From the NCBI GenBank assembly GCA_023386365.1, contig JAEWJX010000105.1, positions 1-64,000 of the forward strand: a stretch of DNA of 64,000 bases, read 5' to 3'. The translations under genes were made by a program, and so were the position numbers. The stretch comes from Actinomycetes bacterium. GTDB lineage: Bacteria > Actinomycetota > Actinomycetes > Actinomycetales > Microbacteriaceae. The notes beneath the pieces are model-generated. The model worked only from the letters and a program-made list of their open reading frames with translations, made no database searches and was not told the DNA's origin. Position 1 is the first letter of the stretch, and each line of letters starts with the position of its first letter. Shown here piece by piece: positions 17,531 through 25,183 of this stretch.

Positions 17531-18813
17531 GATTTGATGTACGGCTTGCCGGATGCGGCCGGTCCGCGCGAAATGCCGACGAGGCCTGCGACGGCGAAGA
17601 TCGTGACCACGTACGGCAGCATCAGCATGAAGTCCGACGGCACCGGGGATCCGATGATGCCGAGCACGCTCTGCAGGTTGGTGGCGAATCCGAAGAGCAG
17701 ACCCGCGAGGGTGGCGCGGATCGGGTCCCAGCGTCCGAAGATGACGGCGGCGAGCGCGATGAAGCCGGCGCCGTTCGTCATCTCCTTGCCGAACTGTCCG
17801 ACCACGTCGAGCGTGTAGTACGCGCCGCCGACGCCGACGATCGCACCCGCGAGAGACACGTTCCAGAAGCGCGTTCCGGTGACGTTGATGCCGACCGTGT
17901 CGGCCGCAGTCGGGTGCTCGCCGACGGACCGCAGGCGCAGGCCCCAGCGGGTCTTGTACAGCCCGAACCAGACGAGGAACACGGCCAGGTACATGAGGTA
18001 GACGATCGCCGTCTGGCGGAACAGGACCGGCCCGAGGATCGGGATGTCGCTCAGCAGCGGGATCGGCATGATCGGGAACTTGACGGGCGCGTTGAGCGTC
18101 GGGGTCTCGACGAGCACCTTCGAGTAGAAGAAGCTCGTGAGGCCGACGACGAGCACGTTGAGCACCACACCGACGATCACCTGGTCGACCAGGTACTTGA
18201 TCGAGAACGCGGCGAGTACGAACGACACCAGCATGCCGCCGACCATCGCGGCGAGCAGGCCGACGATCGGGTTGCCGGTGGCGGAGCCGATGAGCGCCGC
18301 CGAGAAGGCGCCGAACAGCAGCTGACCTTCGATGGCGATGTTGACCACGCCGACCCGCTCGGAGATCACGCCTCCCAGCGCACCGAAGATGAGCGGCACG
18401 CTGAGCGCAAGGGTTCCGACGAGCAGACCGGGCACCGGCAGCGTCTTGCCGGCGGCGGCCCAGGTGAGGAAGGCGAAGAGGAACAGCACGGCGAACACGA
18501 CCGACAGCCACAGCGGTGCCTTGCCCTTGCCGAACCGCACGAAGGCGAACGCGGCGAGCGCGAGCAGGACCAGCAGAATGGCCGTCACGGCGACGGTCAG
18601 CTGGGTCGGGACGACCACCGGCGGGAGCTGGATGGCGTCGGCGTCGGTCGAGAGGCGGAACGTCGTCTCGCCCTCGTTGGGGAACGCGAACGCCATGACG
18701 AGCGCGAGCACCGCGAACACGGCGAGCGCGATCGGCGCCTTCCAGCTGCGGATGAGCGCCTTCTCGTGGACGATCGGGGCGGATGCGGCGGGAGCCTGCG
18801 TGGTGTCGGTCAC
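17527..18813 (-). CDS. Nucleoside ABC transporter permease (NupQ/BmpC type)
   Basis: The 428-residue protein has about ten hydrophobic segments and the inner-membrane ABC signature segment LGGVISERVGVVNIAIEGQLLFG, abbreviated here as VISERVGVVNIAIEG, typical of the BPD_transp_2 family. The later GTRFWNVSLAGAIVGVGGAYY also fits. It begins at GTG 18813, overlapping the upstream permease by 4 bases. With its partner permease it would form the pore for nucleosides delivered by the Bmp lipoprotein. The N-terminal part carries an extra hydrophobic region of about 130 residues before the conserved domain. Confidence 0.87.
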   Translation of the reverse strand: MTDTTQAPAASAPIVHEKALIRSWKAPIALAVFAVLALVMAFAFPNEGETTFRLSTDADAIQLPPVVVPTQLTVAVTAILLVLLALAAFAFVRFGKGKAPLWLSVVFAVLFLFAFLTWAAAGKTLPVPGLLVGTLALSVPLIFGALGGVISERVGVVNIAIEGQLLFGAFSAALIGSATGNPIVGLLAAMVGGMLVSFVLAAFSIKYLVDQVIVGVVLNVLVVGLTSFFYSKVLVETPTLNAPVKFPIMPIPLLSDIPILGPVLFRQTAIVYLMYLAVFLVWFGLYKTRWGLRLRSVGEHPTAADTVGINVTGTRFWNVSLAGAIVGVGGAYYTLDVVGQFGKEMTNGAGFIALAAVIFGRWDPIRATLAGLLFGFATNLQSVLGIIGSPVPSDFMLMLPYVVTIFAVAGLVGISRGPAASGKPYIKS

Positions 18814-20150
18814 TTGGTCACCACCTGGGGCTCAGCGGACTTCTTCGTTCGTTTGGGTGTGGGCACCGCATCCGGCTTCGGCAGGCGGAAGATGGTGCGC
18901 ACGAGCGGCGGCGCCGCGATCAGCAGCACGATGATCGACTGCACGATGAGCACGATGTCGATCGGGATGCCCTGGCTGGCCTGCATGGTGTAGCCGCCGG
19001 CCTTCAGCGCTCCGAACAGGATGCCCGCACCGAACACGCCCCACGGCCGGGAGCGGCCGAGCAGGGCGACGGTGATCGCGTCGAAGCCGATTCCGGCGTC
19101 GACACCGGCCGCGAACCCGGTGGTCGTGGTGCCCTGCACCTGGGAGGCGCCCGCGAGACCGATGAGACCACCGGAGAGCAGCATGGCCACGACGTAGACG
19201 CGCTTCACGTCGATGCCGGCGACACGGGCCGCGTTCGGGTTCTCACCGACGGCGCGGAAGCGGAAGCCCATGCTGGAGCGGTTGAGCAGGTACCAGACCC
19301 AGATCGTGGCAAGGATGACGAACACGAACCCGAGGTGCAGGCGGTACGAGCCGACGCCCAGCAGGTCGGACAGCGTCGGGTACACCGCGGTCGGCCCGGT
19401 GGGGGGCGACTTCGGGGTGTTGGAGCCCGGCGCCTGCAGCGCGCCCTGCGTCTTCAGCAGGAAGGAGATCAGGTAGAAGGCGACGTAGTTGAGCATGATC
19501 GTGACGATCACCTCGTGGGCGCCGGTCCGCGACTTCAGCAGACCCGCGATCCCCGCCCAGATGGCACCGCCGGCGAACGCGGCGGCGGTCGCGAGCAGGA
19601 TGTGGATGGGCGCGGGCAGCTCGAACGACCAGCTCACCCATCCGGCGGCGGCCGCCGCGATGAGGATCTGGCCGCGACCACCGATGTTGAACATGCCGAC
19701 GCGGAACGCGAGGGCGACACCGAGGCCGGCCGCGATGAGCGGGGTGGCGAAGGTGAGGGTCTCGGTGAGCGGCTTGATCGCGTTGATGAAGTCGCCGCGG
19801 TTCGGGTTGTAGACCGCTCCCTGCAGCAGCGCCCCGTAGGCCCCACCGATGGAGGCGAAGATCGCCTTGAAGGTGTCGGCGGGCCGCGAGAAGAAGTAGC
19901 CGGTGGCCTTCTGCACGTCCGGGTCGGTGACGGCGATGAGGATGCTGCCGATCAGCAGCGCCACCACGACGGCGAGCACCGAGATCAGCCAGCTGGACGT
20001 GGCGATCTCGTGCAGCACCTTGTTGGCCGCGGGCGGCGGCGCGACTTCGGCTGCCGCGACCTCGGGCGCCTTCTGCTCGGTCGGCACCTGGTCCGGTTCG
20101 ACCGGCTGGTCGTTCTGTTGTCCCTTGGCGGGGATCTGCTCGTCGCTCAC
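18810..20150 (-). CDS. Nucleoside ABC transporter permease (NupP/BmpB type)
   Basis: The 446-residue protein starts at GTG 20150. A soluble Pro/Glu-rich N-terminal tail of about 45 residues precedes membrane segments. The conserved core includes FRVGMFNIGGRGQILIAAAAAG and KSRTGAHEVIVTIMLNYVAF, typical of BPD_transp_2 permeases for nucleosides, plus FRFRAVGENPNAARVAGI for ATPase coupling. It overlaps both neighbours by 4 bases. The acidic cytoplasmic tail is unusual in length but its role is unclear. Confidence 0.87.
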   Translation of the reverse strand: MSDEQIPAKGQQNDQPVEPDQVPTEQKAPEVAAAEVAPPPAANKVLHEIATSSWLISVLAVVVALLIGSILIAVTDPDVQKATGYFFSRPADTFKAIFASIGGAYGALLQGAVYNPNRGDFINAIKPLTETLTFATPLIAAGLGVALAFRVGMFNIGGRGQILIAAAAAGWVSWSFELPAPIHILLATAAAFAGGAIWAGIAGLLKSRTGAHEVIVTIMLNYVAFYLISFLLKTQGALQAPGSNTPKSPPTGPTAVYPTLSDLLGVGSYRLHLGFVFVILATIWVWYLLNRSSMGFRFRAVGENPNAARVAGIDVKRVYVVAMLLSGGLIGLAGASQVQGTTTTGFAAGVDAGIGFDAITVALLGRSRPWGVFGAGILFGALKAGGYTMQASQGIPIDIVLIVQSIIVLLIAAPPLVRTIFRLPKPDAVPTPKRTKKSAEPQVVTK

Positions 20151-21658
20151 GCGGCTGCTCCCGTCGTCTCGCCGGCCATCATGAGGCCGAGCACGTCACG
20201 CGAGGTGTCGCCGGGCACGATGCCGACGATCCCTCCCCGATACATGACCGCGATGCGGTCGGCGAGGGCGGTGACCTCGTCGAGTTCGGTCGAGACCACG
20301 ATCACGGGGATGCCGGAGTCGCGCGCCTCGATGATGCGCTTGTGCACGAACTCGATGGAGCCGACGTCGAGGCCGCGGGTGGGCTGGGCGGCGACGAAGA
20401 GACGCAGGTCGCGGCTCAGTTCGCGGGCCAGCACGACCTTCTGCTGGTTGCCGCCGGAGAGGCGGCCGACGTGCGTCTCGATGCCCTGCGCGCGGATGTC
20501 GAACTCGCTGAGCTTCTCCTCGGCGAAGTTCGCGAGCTTGTCGAGCTGCAGGGTGCCGCCCTTCACGAAGGGGGCGCCTTCGGAGCGGTCGAGCATGAGG
20601 TTCTCGGAGATCGTGAACTCGGCGACGAGTCCGTCTTCCTTGCGGTCCTCCGGAACGAAGCCGACGCCCGCGTCGATCACGCGCCGCACCGACTTGCCGA
20701 GCAGTTCGACGCCGTCGAGGGTGATGGATCCCTGGGTGCGGGCCTGCAGTCCGAGGATCGCCTCGGTGAGCTCCGTCTGCCCGTTGCCCTGCACGCCGGC
20801 GAGGGCGAGGATCTCGCCCGCGCGCACCGTGAACGACACATCCTTCACGACGTACTGGTTGAGGGCGTCGATCACCGACAGGTCGGTGACGACGAACGCG
20901 TCGGCGCCGGGGGTCGCCGGCTCCTTGTGCACGGTCAGTTCGACCGCACGGCCGACCATCATCGAGGCGAGCTCGGTGTTGCTGGCGGTGGGCGAGGCTT
21001 CGCCCACGACCTTGCCGAGGCGGATGACGGTGATGCGGTCGGCGACCTCACGCACCTCGCGGAGCTTGTGGGTGATGAAGACGATCGAGGTGCCGGTCTC
21101 CTTGAGCTGGCGCATGATGCTCATCAGCTCGTCGGTCTCCTGCGGGGTGAGCACCGCGGTGGGCTCGTCGAAGACGAGCACGCGGGCGTCGCGGGAGAGG
21201 GCCTTGATGATCTCGACCCGCTGCTGCACGCCGACGGGGAGATCCTCGACGAGCGCATCCGGGTCGACGTCGAACCCGAACCGGTCGGAGATCTCGCGCA
21301 CCTTGGCGCGGGCGGCGGCGAGGTCGAGCACGCCTCCGGCCTTGGTCTGCTCGTGACCGAGCATGACGTTCTCAGCGACGGTGAATACGGGGATCAGCAT
21401 GAAGTGCTGGTGCACCATGCCGATGCCCGCCTTCATGGCGTCTCCGGGGCCGGAGAAGTGCTGGACGGCGTCGTCGAGCAGGATCTCGCCCTCGTCAGCC
21501 TGGTACAGGCCGTAGAGCACGTTCATGAGCGTGGATTTGCCGGCGCCGTTCTCGCCGAGGAGGCAGTGGATCTCTCCAGCCTCGACGGTGAGGTCGATGT
21601 GATCGTTGGCGACCAGGGCACCGAACCGCTTGGTGATGCCGCGGAGTTCGAGCTTCAT
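20147..21658 (-). CDS. Nucleoside ABC transporter ATPase, two tandem ATP-binding domains (NupO type)
   Basis: The 503-residue protein contains two ABC domains. Domain one has Walker A LLGENGAGKSTLMNVLYG and Walker B VLVFDEPTAVLTP. Domain two carries LSGGNQQKVVLARELS and a degenerate Walker A (LAGVQGNGQTELTEAI), a pattern typical of sugar and nucleoside importers of this class. It energises import of nucleosides through the two downstream permeases. A strong hairpin (21686-21729) separates it from the Bmp lipoprotein gene, and TAGATT 6 bases before its ATG suggests an additional leaderless promoter. Confidence 0.92.
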   Translation of the reverse strand: MKLELRGITKRFGALVANDHIDLTVEAGEIHCLLGENGAGKSTLMNVLYGLYQADEGEILLDDAVQHFSGPGDAMKAGIGMVHQHFMLIPVFTVAENVMLGHEQTKAGGVLDLAAARAKVREISDRFGFDVDPDALVEDLPVGVQQRVEIIKALSRDARVLVFDEPTAVLTPQETDELMSIMRQLKETGTSIVFITHKLREVREVADRITVIRLGKVVGEASPTASNTELASMMVGRAVELTVHKEPATPGADAFVVTDLSVIDALNQYVVKDVSFTVRAGEILALAGVQGNGQTELTEAILGLQARTQGSITLDGVELLGKSVRRVIDAGVGFVPEDRKEDGLVAEFTISENLMLDRSEGAPFVKGGTLQLDKLANFAEEKLSEFDIRAQGIETHVGRLSGGNQQKVVLARELSRDLRLFVAAQPTRGLDVGSIEFVHKRIIEARDSGIPVIVVSTELDEVTALADRIAVMYRGGIVGIVPGDTSRDVLGLMMAGETTGAAA

Positions 21659-21664
21659 TGTCTC

Positions 21665-21670
21665 AATCTA
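21665..21670 (-). promoter_or_regulatory. Minus-10 box TAGATT, nucleoside transporter ATPase gene
   Basis: TAGATT on the minus strand lies 6 bases before the ATG at 21658, in the gap after the Bmp-gene hairpin, suggesting the ATPase gene can be transcribed without a leader from its own promoter. Confidence 0.45.
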
Positions 21671-21685
21671 GGAATAGGGCCGCGA

Positions 21686-21729
21686 CACGGCAACGGGGAG
21701 ACCGGCGATGCCGGCCTCCCCGTGCCGTG
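21686..21729 (-). terminator. Strong hairpin between Bmp lipoprotein gene and transporter ATPase gene
   Basis: Nested arms CACGGC/GCCGTG, ACGGGGAG/CTCCCCGT and CCGGC/GCCGG close on a GAT loop, interrupted by single unpaired bases. It begins 14 bases after the lipoprotein stop. There is no U-tract. It is likely a partial terminator or mRNA-stabilising stem that keeps the binding protein at a higher level than the ATPase. Confidence 0.65.
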
Positions 21730-21743
21730 GAGCGAATGCTGAA

Positions 21744-22844
21744 TTACTTGGGCGTTGCCGGCGACTCGACCTTGATCTCTCCGGAGATGATCTTGGCCTT
21801 GAGCTCTTCGATGGTGTCGGCCAGGTCGGCGGGCACCTTCGACTCGAAGTCGTGGAACGGAGCGAGGCCCACACCACCGTTGTCGAGGGTTCCGACGTAC
21901 GGGGTGGTGTCGAAGTCGCCACCGGCGGCGGCCACGACCACGTCGTGGACACCCGCGTCGACGGCCTTCAGGACCGAGGTGAGGAGCAGGTCGCCGACCG
22001 ACGGGTCGGTCTCGAACACGTCGGCGTCGACACCGATGAGGGCGACGTCGCCACCCTTCTCGCGGAGGGCTTCAGCGGCGCTCTGGTAGATCGGGCCACC
22101 GACCGGCAGGAGCACGTCGGCGCCCTGGTCGAGCAGACCCTGGGCCGCGGTCTTCGCCTCGACGCCGGCGGCGAAGCCACCGGTGAACGAGCCGTTCTGC
22201 GACTCCTTGTCCCAACCGATCGCCTTCACGTCGGTGCCGTTGACCTCGTTGAAGTAGGCGACGCCGTCGACGAAGCCGTCCATGAAGATCGTGACGGGGT
22301 TGATCTGCAGGCCACCGAAGGTGCCGACGACGCCGGTCTTCGAGTAGGCGGCAGCCGAGTAGCCCGCGAGGAACGCGGCCTCAGCGGTGTTGAAGAGGAT
22401 CGGCTTGCCGTTCTCGGTGTCGTTGACACCGTCGAAGTCGGCGTCGAGGCTGTCGTCGACGATGGCGAACTCGACGTCGGGGTTGGCCGCGGCCGCCTCG
22501 ATCGTGGCGCCGGAGAGCAGGAAGCCGACCGTGACGATCAGGTTGCAGCCCTCACCGACGAGCGCCTCGATGTTCGGCGCGTAGTCGTCTTCGCTGGCCG
22601 ACTCGACGGCCTTGGTCTCGATGCCGAGCTCGTCGCCGGCGGCCTCGAGGCCCTGCTTGCCGAGCTGGTTGAACGACTTGTCGTCGAAGCCACCCTGATC
22701 GGAGACCATGCAGGCCTTGAAGTCGGGAGCGGCGCTCTCGTCGGGCCCGTCCTCGGGCGCTGCGGCGCAGCCGCTGAGCACGAGGGCTGCTGCGCCCAGG
22801 ATGCCGAGGCCGGAGAGGGCGGCCTTTCGGGTCGTGATTGTCAC
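21744..22844 (-). CDS. Nucleoside-binding lipoprotein, Bmp family
   Basis: The 366-residue protein starts at GTG 22844, with GGAGG five bases upstream. A lipoprotein signal peptide ends in LVLSGCAAAP, so it is anchored outside the membrane by the Cys at about residue 25. The mature part matches BMP/Med proteins: ACMVSDQGGFDDKSFNQLG, an N-terminal nucleoside-contact motif, and PVGGPIYQSAAEALRE. It captures nucleosides for the downstream ABC transporter. It is the first gene of the nucleoside transport operon, which runs on through cdd and deoA. Acidic composition fits a secreted actinobacterial protein. Confidence 0.92.
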   Translation of the reverse strand: MTITTRKAALSGLGILGAAALVLSGCAAAPEDGPDESAAPDFKACMVSDQGGFDDKSFNQLGKQGLEAAGDELGIETKAVESASEDDYAPNIEALVGEGCNLIVTVGFLLSGATIEAAAANPDVEFAIVDDSLDADFDGVNDTENGKPILFNTAEAAFLAGYSAAAYSKTGVVGTFGGLQINPVTIFMDGFVDGVAYFNEVNGTDVKAIGWDKESQNGSFTGGFAAGVEAKTAAQGLLDQGADVLLPVGGPIYQSAAEALREKGGDVALIGVDADVFETDPSVGDLLLTSVLKAVDAGVHDVVVAAAGGDFDTTPYVGTLDNGGVGLAPFHDFESKVPADLADTIEELKAKIISGEIKVESPATPK

Positions 22845-22893
22845 TGTGTCCTCCAAGAAGTCGCCGGGCAGGATGGCCGGCGGATTGCGCACC

Positions 22894-22899
22894 AGATTA
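22894..22899 (-). promoter_or_regulatory. Candidate minus-10 TAATCT for the Bmp operon
   Basis: TAATCT on the minus strand lies about 50 bases before the GTG start, giving a leader of some 43 bases that ends in the GGAGG site. Other A/T-rich spots in the 185-base gap are possible, so this is tentative. Confidence 0.35.
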
Positions 22900-22992
22900 C
22901 CTTCTGTGTCGCACGCCGATACCTGAGCACCGGCGCTCGCAACAGAAGAGTTACACACCCGCATGGCGTCCGAAACACCTAGGAAATGTTCA

Positions 22993-23006
22993 TGCTCGGA
23001 TGAGCA
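22993..23006 (-). terminator. Small hairpin after manC
   Basis: TGCTC and GAGCA pair around a four-base loop about 24 bases after the manC stop, followed on the minus strand by the fairly A/T-rich TGAACATTTCC. A weak terminator candidate. Confidence 0.3.
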
Positions 23007-23029
23007 CGGATGTGTACCGCCTTCGCGGG

Positions 23030-24145
23030 TCAGAGCACTTCGTCGCGTCCGGAGAGCTTCAGAGCGTCCACGACGCTCTTCACTCGCTGCGCGTTCTCCG
23101 TCGTGGTGACGAGCAGCGCATCCGGCGTATCGACCACCACGATGTCGCGCACGCCGATGAGCGAGATGATGCGCTGACTGTGGCTGACCACGATGCCACT
23201 GGAGGCATCGGCGAGCACGCGCGCGTTCTCGCCGAGGATCGAGAGGTCGCTGGTACGCCCGCCCGACTTGAGTTTCGCGACCGACGCGAAGTCGCCCACG
23301 TCGTCCCAGCCGAAGCGTCCGGGGACCACCGCGAGCCGGCCCGCCGCGGCCGCCGGTTCAGCGACCGCGTAGTCGATGGCGATCTTGTGCAAGTTCGGCC
23401 AGAGCCGGTCGACCGCGGGGCCGCGCGTGGCGGGGTCGCCCCACGCGGCGGCGAGCTCGTCGAGTTGGGCGCGCAACTGGGGGTCGAACCTGCCGATCTC
23501 GTCGAGCAGCACATCCGCCCGCGCCACGAACATGCCGGCGTTCCAGAGGTAGCCGCCGTCGGCCAGGTAGCCCTGGGCGGTCTCGAGGTCGGGCTTCTCG
23601 ACGAAGCTCTCCACCACGAGCGCGTCCGGGGCCTCGCCGAGGTCGAGCGGGCCGGCGCACCGGATGTAGCCGAAGCCGATCGACGGCTCCGTGGGCTGGA
23701 TGCCGACGGTCGCCACGAATCCGGCATCCGCCGCCTCGATGGCCTGCTCGACGGCCGCACGGAACGCCGGCTCGTCGCTGATCACGTGATCGGCGGCGAA
23801 CGAGCCGATGATCACGTCCGGCTGCCGACGGTGCAGGATGGCGGCCGCCAGGCCGATCGCGACCGTCGAGTCGCGCGGCGCCGCCTCCAGGACGATGTTG
23901 TGGTCGGCGAGTTCGGGGATCTGCTCCTCCACCGCCGCCCGGTGGGCGCGGCCGGTGACCACCATGATGCGGTCGGGTCCGGTGAGCGGCGCGAGCCGCT
24001 CCCAGGTGCCGCGGAGCAGCGTGCGGCCGGAGCCGGTGAGATCGTGCAGGAACTTGGGTGCGTCGGCACGCGACAGCGGCCAGAGTCGGGAACCGACCCC
24101 GCCCGCCGGGATCACGCCGTAGAAGCGTTCCTTCGCCGTAGACAT
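23030..24145 (-). CDS. manC: Mannose-1-phosphate guanylyltransferase
   Basis: The 371-residue protein opens with the nucleotidyltransferase loop VIPAGGVGSRLWPLSR, followed by SADAPKFL-like RADAPKFLHDL. EAAPRDSTVAIGLAA and VVESFVEKPD are conserved in the GDP-mannose pyrophosphorylase family, and IDYAVAEPA and GWDDVGDF match the C-terminal core. It makes GDP-mannose from GTP and mannose-1-phosphate for cell-envelope glycans. No isomerase domain is fused. TAGGCT lies 6 bases before the ATG; a perfect 14-base palindrome overlaps the probable minus-35 position. It is divergent from sdhC. Confidence 0.9.
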   Translation of the reverse strand: MSTAKERFYGVIPAGGVGSRLWPLSRADAPKFLHDLTGSGRTLLRGTWERLAPLTGPDRIMVVTGRAHRAAVEEQIPELADHNIVLEAAPRDSTVAIGLAAAILHRRQPDVIIGSFAADHVISDEPAFRAAVEQAIEAADAGFVATVGIQPTEPSIGFGYIRCAGPLDLGEAPDALVVESFVEKPDLETAQGYLADGGYLWNAGMFVARADVLLDEIGRFDPQLRAQLDELAAAWGDPATRGPAVDRLWPNLHKIAIDYAVAEPAAAAGRLAVVPGRFGWDDVGDFASVAKLKSGGRTSDLSILGENARVLADASSGIVVSHSQRIISLIGVRDIVVVDTPDALLVTTTENAQRVKSVVDALKLSGRDEVL

Positions 24146-24151
24146 GCGCCC

Positions 24152-24157
24152 AGCCTA
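24152..24157 (-). promoter_or_regulatory. Minus-10 box TAGGCT, manC
   Basis: TAGGCT on the minus strand is followed by 6 bases and the ATG at 24145, predicting a leaderless message. Confidence 0.5.
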
Positions 24158-24179
24158 CGGATGCTCCGGCCCCGGGATA

Positions 24180-24193
24180 TCTCGATATCGAGA
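24180..24193. promoter_or_regulatory. Perfect 14-base palindrome in manC-sdhC divergent region
   Basis: TCTCGATATCGAGA reads the same on both strands. A second GATATC lies at 24176-24181. The palindrome covers the expected minus-35 of manC and is about 60 bases upstream of the likely sdhC transcription start. The regulator is unknown. Confidence 0.5.
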
Positions 24194-24235
24194 CAAGTGA
24201 GGATGCCCTCACCTGCGCACCCCGAACCGCGGGCA

Positions 24236-24241
24236 TAGACT
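24236..24241 (+). promoter_or_regulatory. Minus-10 box TAGACT, sdh operon
   Basis: TAGACT predicts transcription start near 24248, with a leader of about 36 bases that carries GAGGAG (24271-24276) before the GTG at 24284. Unlike many genes here, this operon has a normal leader. Confidence 0.5.
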
Positions 24242-24283
24242 GGAGACCGTTCCGACGACGAGCGAATCGCGAGGAGTAGCGCC

Positions 24284-24715
24284 GTGACGAGCCAGGCCGC
24301 ACCACCTGAGACCACGGCATCCATCCCCACCCCCAAGAAGCGCAAGCTGCCCGCGGGCACGCTCTACCGCGGACGTGAGGGCATGTGGTCGTGGGTGCTG
24401 CACCGGATCACCGGAACCGCGATCTTCTTCTTCCTGCTCGTGCACATCCTCGACACGTCGCTGATCCGCATCAGCCCCGAGGCGTACGACGCGGTCATCG
24501 GCACCTACAAGACTCCGATCATGGGGCTCGGCGAGGTCGCCCTCGTCGCCGCGATCGGCCTCCACGCCCTCAACGGTCTGCGCATCATCTGCATCGACAT
24601 GTTCTCGTGGGGCCCCCGCGCCCAGAAGGTCATGTTCTGGGTGGCGATCGGCCTGTGGGTCGTGCTCCTCATCGGATTCGTGCCGCGGCACCTGATGCAC
24701 GTGTTCGGAGCGTGA
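24284..24715 (+). CDS. sdhC: Succinate dehydrogenase cytochrome b556 subunit
   Basis: The 143-residue protein starts at GTG 24284 behind GAGGAG. The conserved MWSWVLHRITGTAIFFFLLVHILD carries the SdhC signature (W, H-R-I-T-G), and IGLHALNGLRIICID contains the haem-binding His region. It has three membrane helices. With SdhD it anchors the catalytic subunits and passes electrons to menaquinone. First gene of sdhCDAB; the next gene starts 4 bases after its stop. Confidence 0.92.
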   Translation: MTSQAAPPETTASIPTPKKRKLPAGTLYRGREGMWSWVLHRITGTAIFFFLLVHILDTSLIRISPEAYDAVIGTYKTPIMGLGEVALVAAIGLHALNGLRIICIDMFSWGPRAQKVMFWVAIGLWVVLLIGFVPRHLMHVFGA

Positions 24716-24719
24716 CGAC

Positions 24720-25172
24720 ATGAGCACCCAGAACATCGCCGCCCCCCGCACCCCGCACGTCGGCCACCGCCGCAAGAGGGTCAACCTCGAGAAGTGGGGC
24801 TGGATCTACATGCGCGTCTCGGGCGTCGCGCTCGTCGTGCTGATCTTCGGCCACCTCTTCGCCAACCTGATCGCCCCCGAAGGCGGCGTCAGCGCACTCG
24901 ACTGGGCGTTCGTCGCGGGCAAACTCGCGAACCCGTTCTGGATCGTGTGGGACCTGCTGCTGCTGTGGCTCGCCCTCATCCACGGCGCCAACGGCATGCG
25001 CACGCTCACCAACGACTACGCGCACGGACGCTTCCGCACCGTGCTCCTCTGGGCTCTCGGCATCTCCACCGTCGTCCTGCTCGTGCTCGGCACCCTCGTG
25101 CTCACGACGTTCGACCCGTGCCTCGCCCCCACCGACATCCCCGAGCTGATCGCGCGTTGCGAAGCCCAGTAG
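24720..25172 (+). CDS. sdhD: Succinate dehydrogenase hydrophobic membrane anchor subunit
   Basis: The 150-residue protein has three membrane helices after a basic N-terminus (HVGHRRKRVNLEKWGW). The segment WIYMRVSGVALVVLIFGHLFANL and the later LLWLALIHGANGMRTLTNDY fit the anchor subunit, with a His in each that could bind haem. It pairs with SdhC. The last segment reads FDPCLAPTDIPELIARCEAQ, so two cysteines lie in the tail. The sdhA start follows within 12 bases. Confidence 0.9.
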   Translation: MSTQNIAAPRTPHVGHRRKRVNLEKWGWIYMRVSGVALVVLIFGHLFANLIAPEGGVSALDWAFVAGKLANPFWIVWDLLLLWLALIHGANGMRTLTNDYAHGRFRTVLLWALGISTVVLLVLGTLVLTTFDPCLAPTDIPELIARCEAQ

Positions 25173-25183
25173 TGAGAGAGAAC

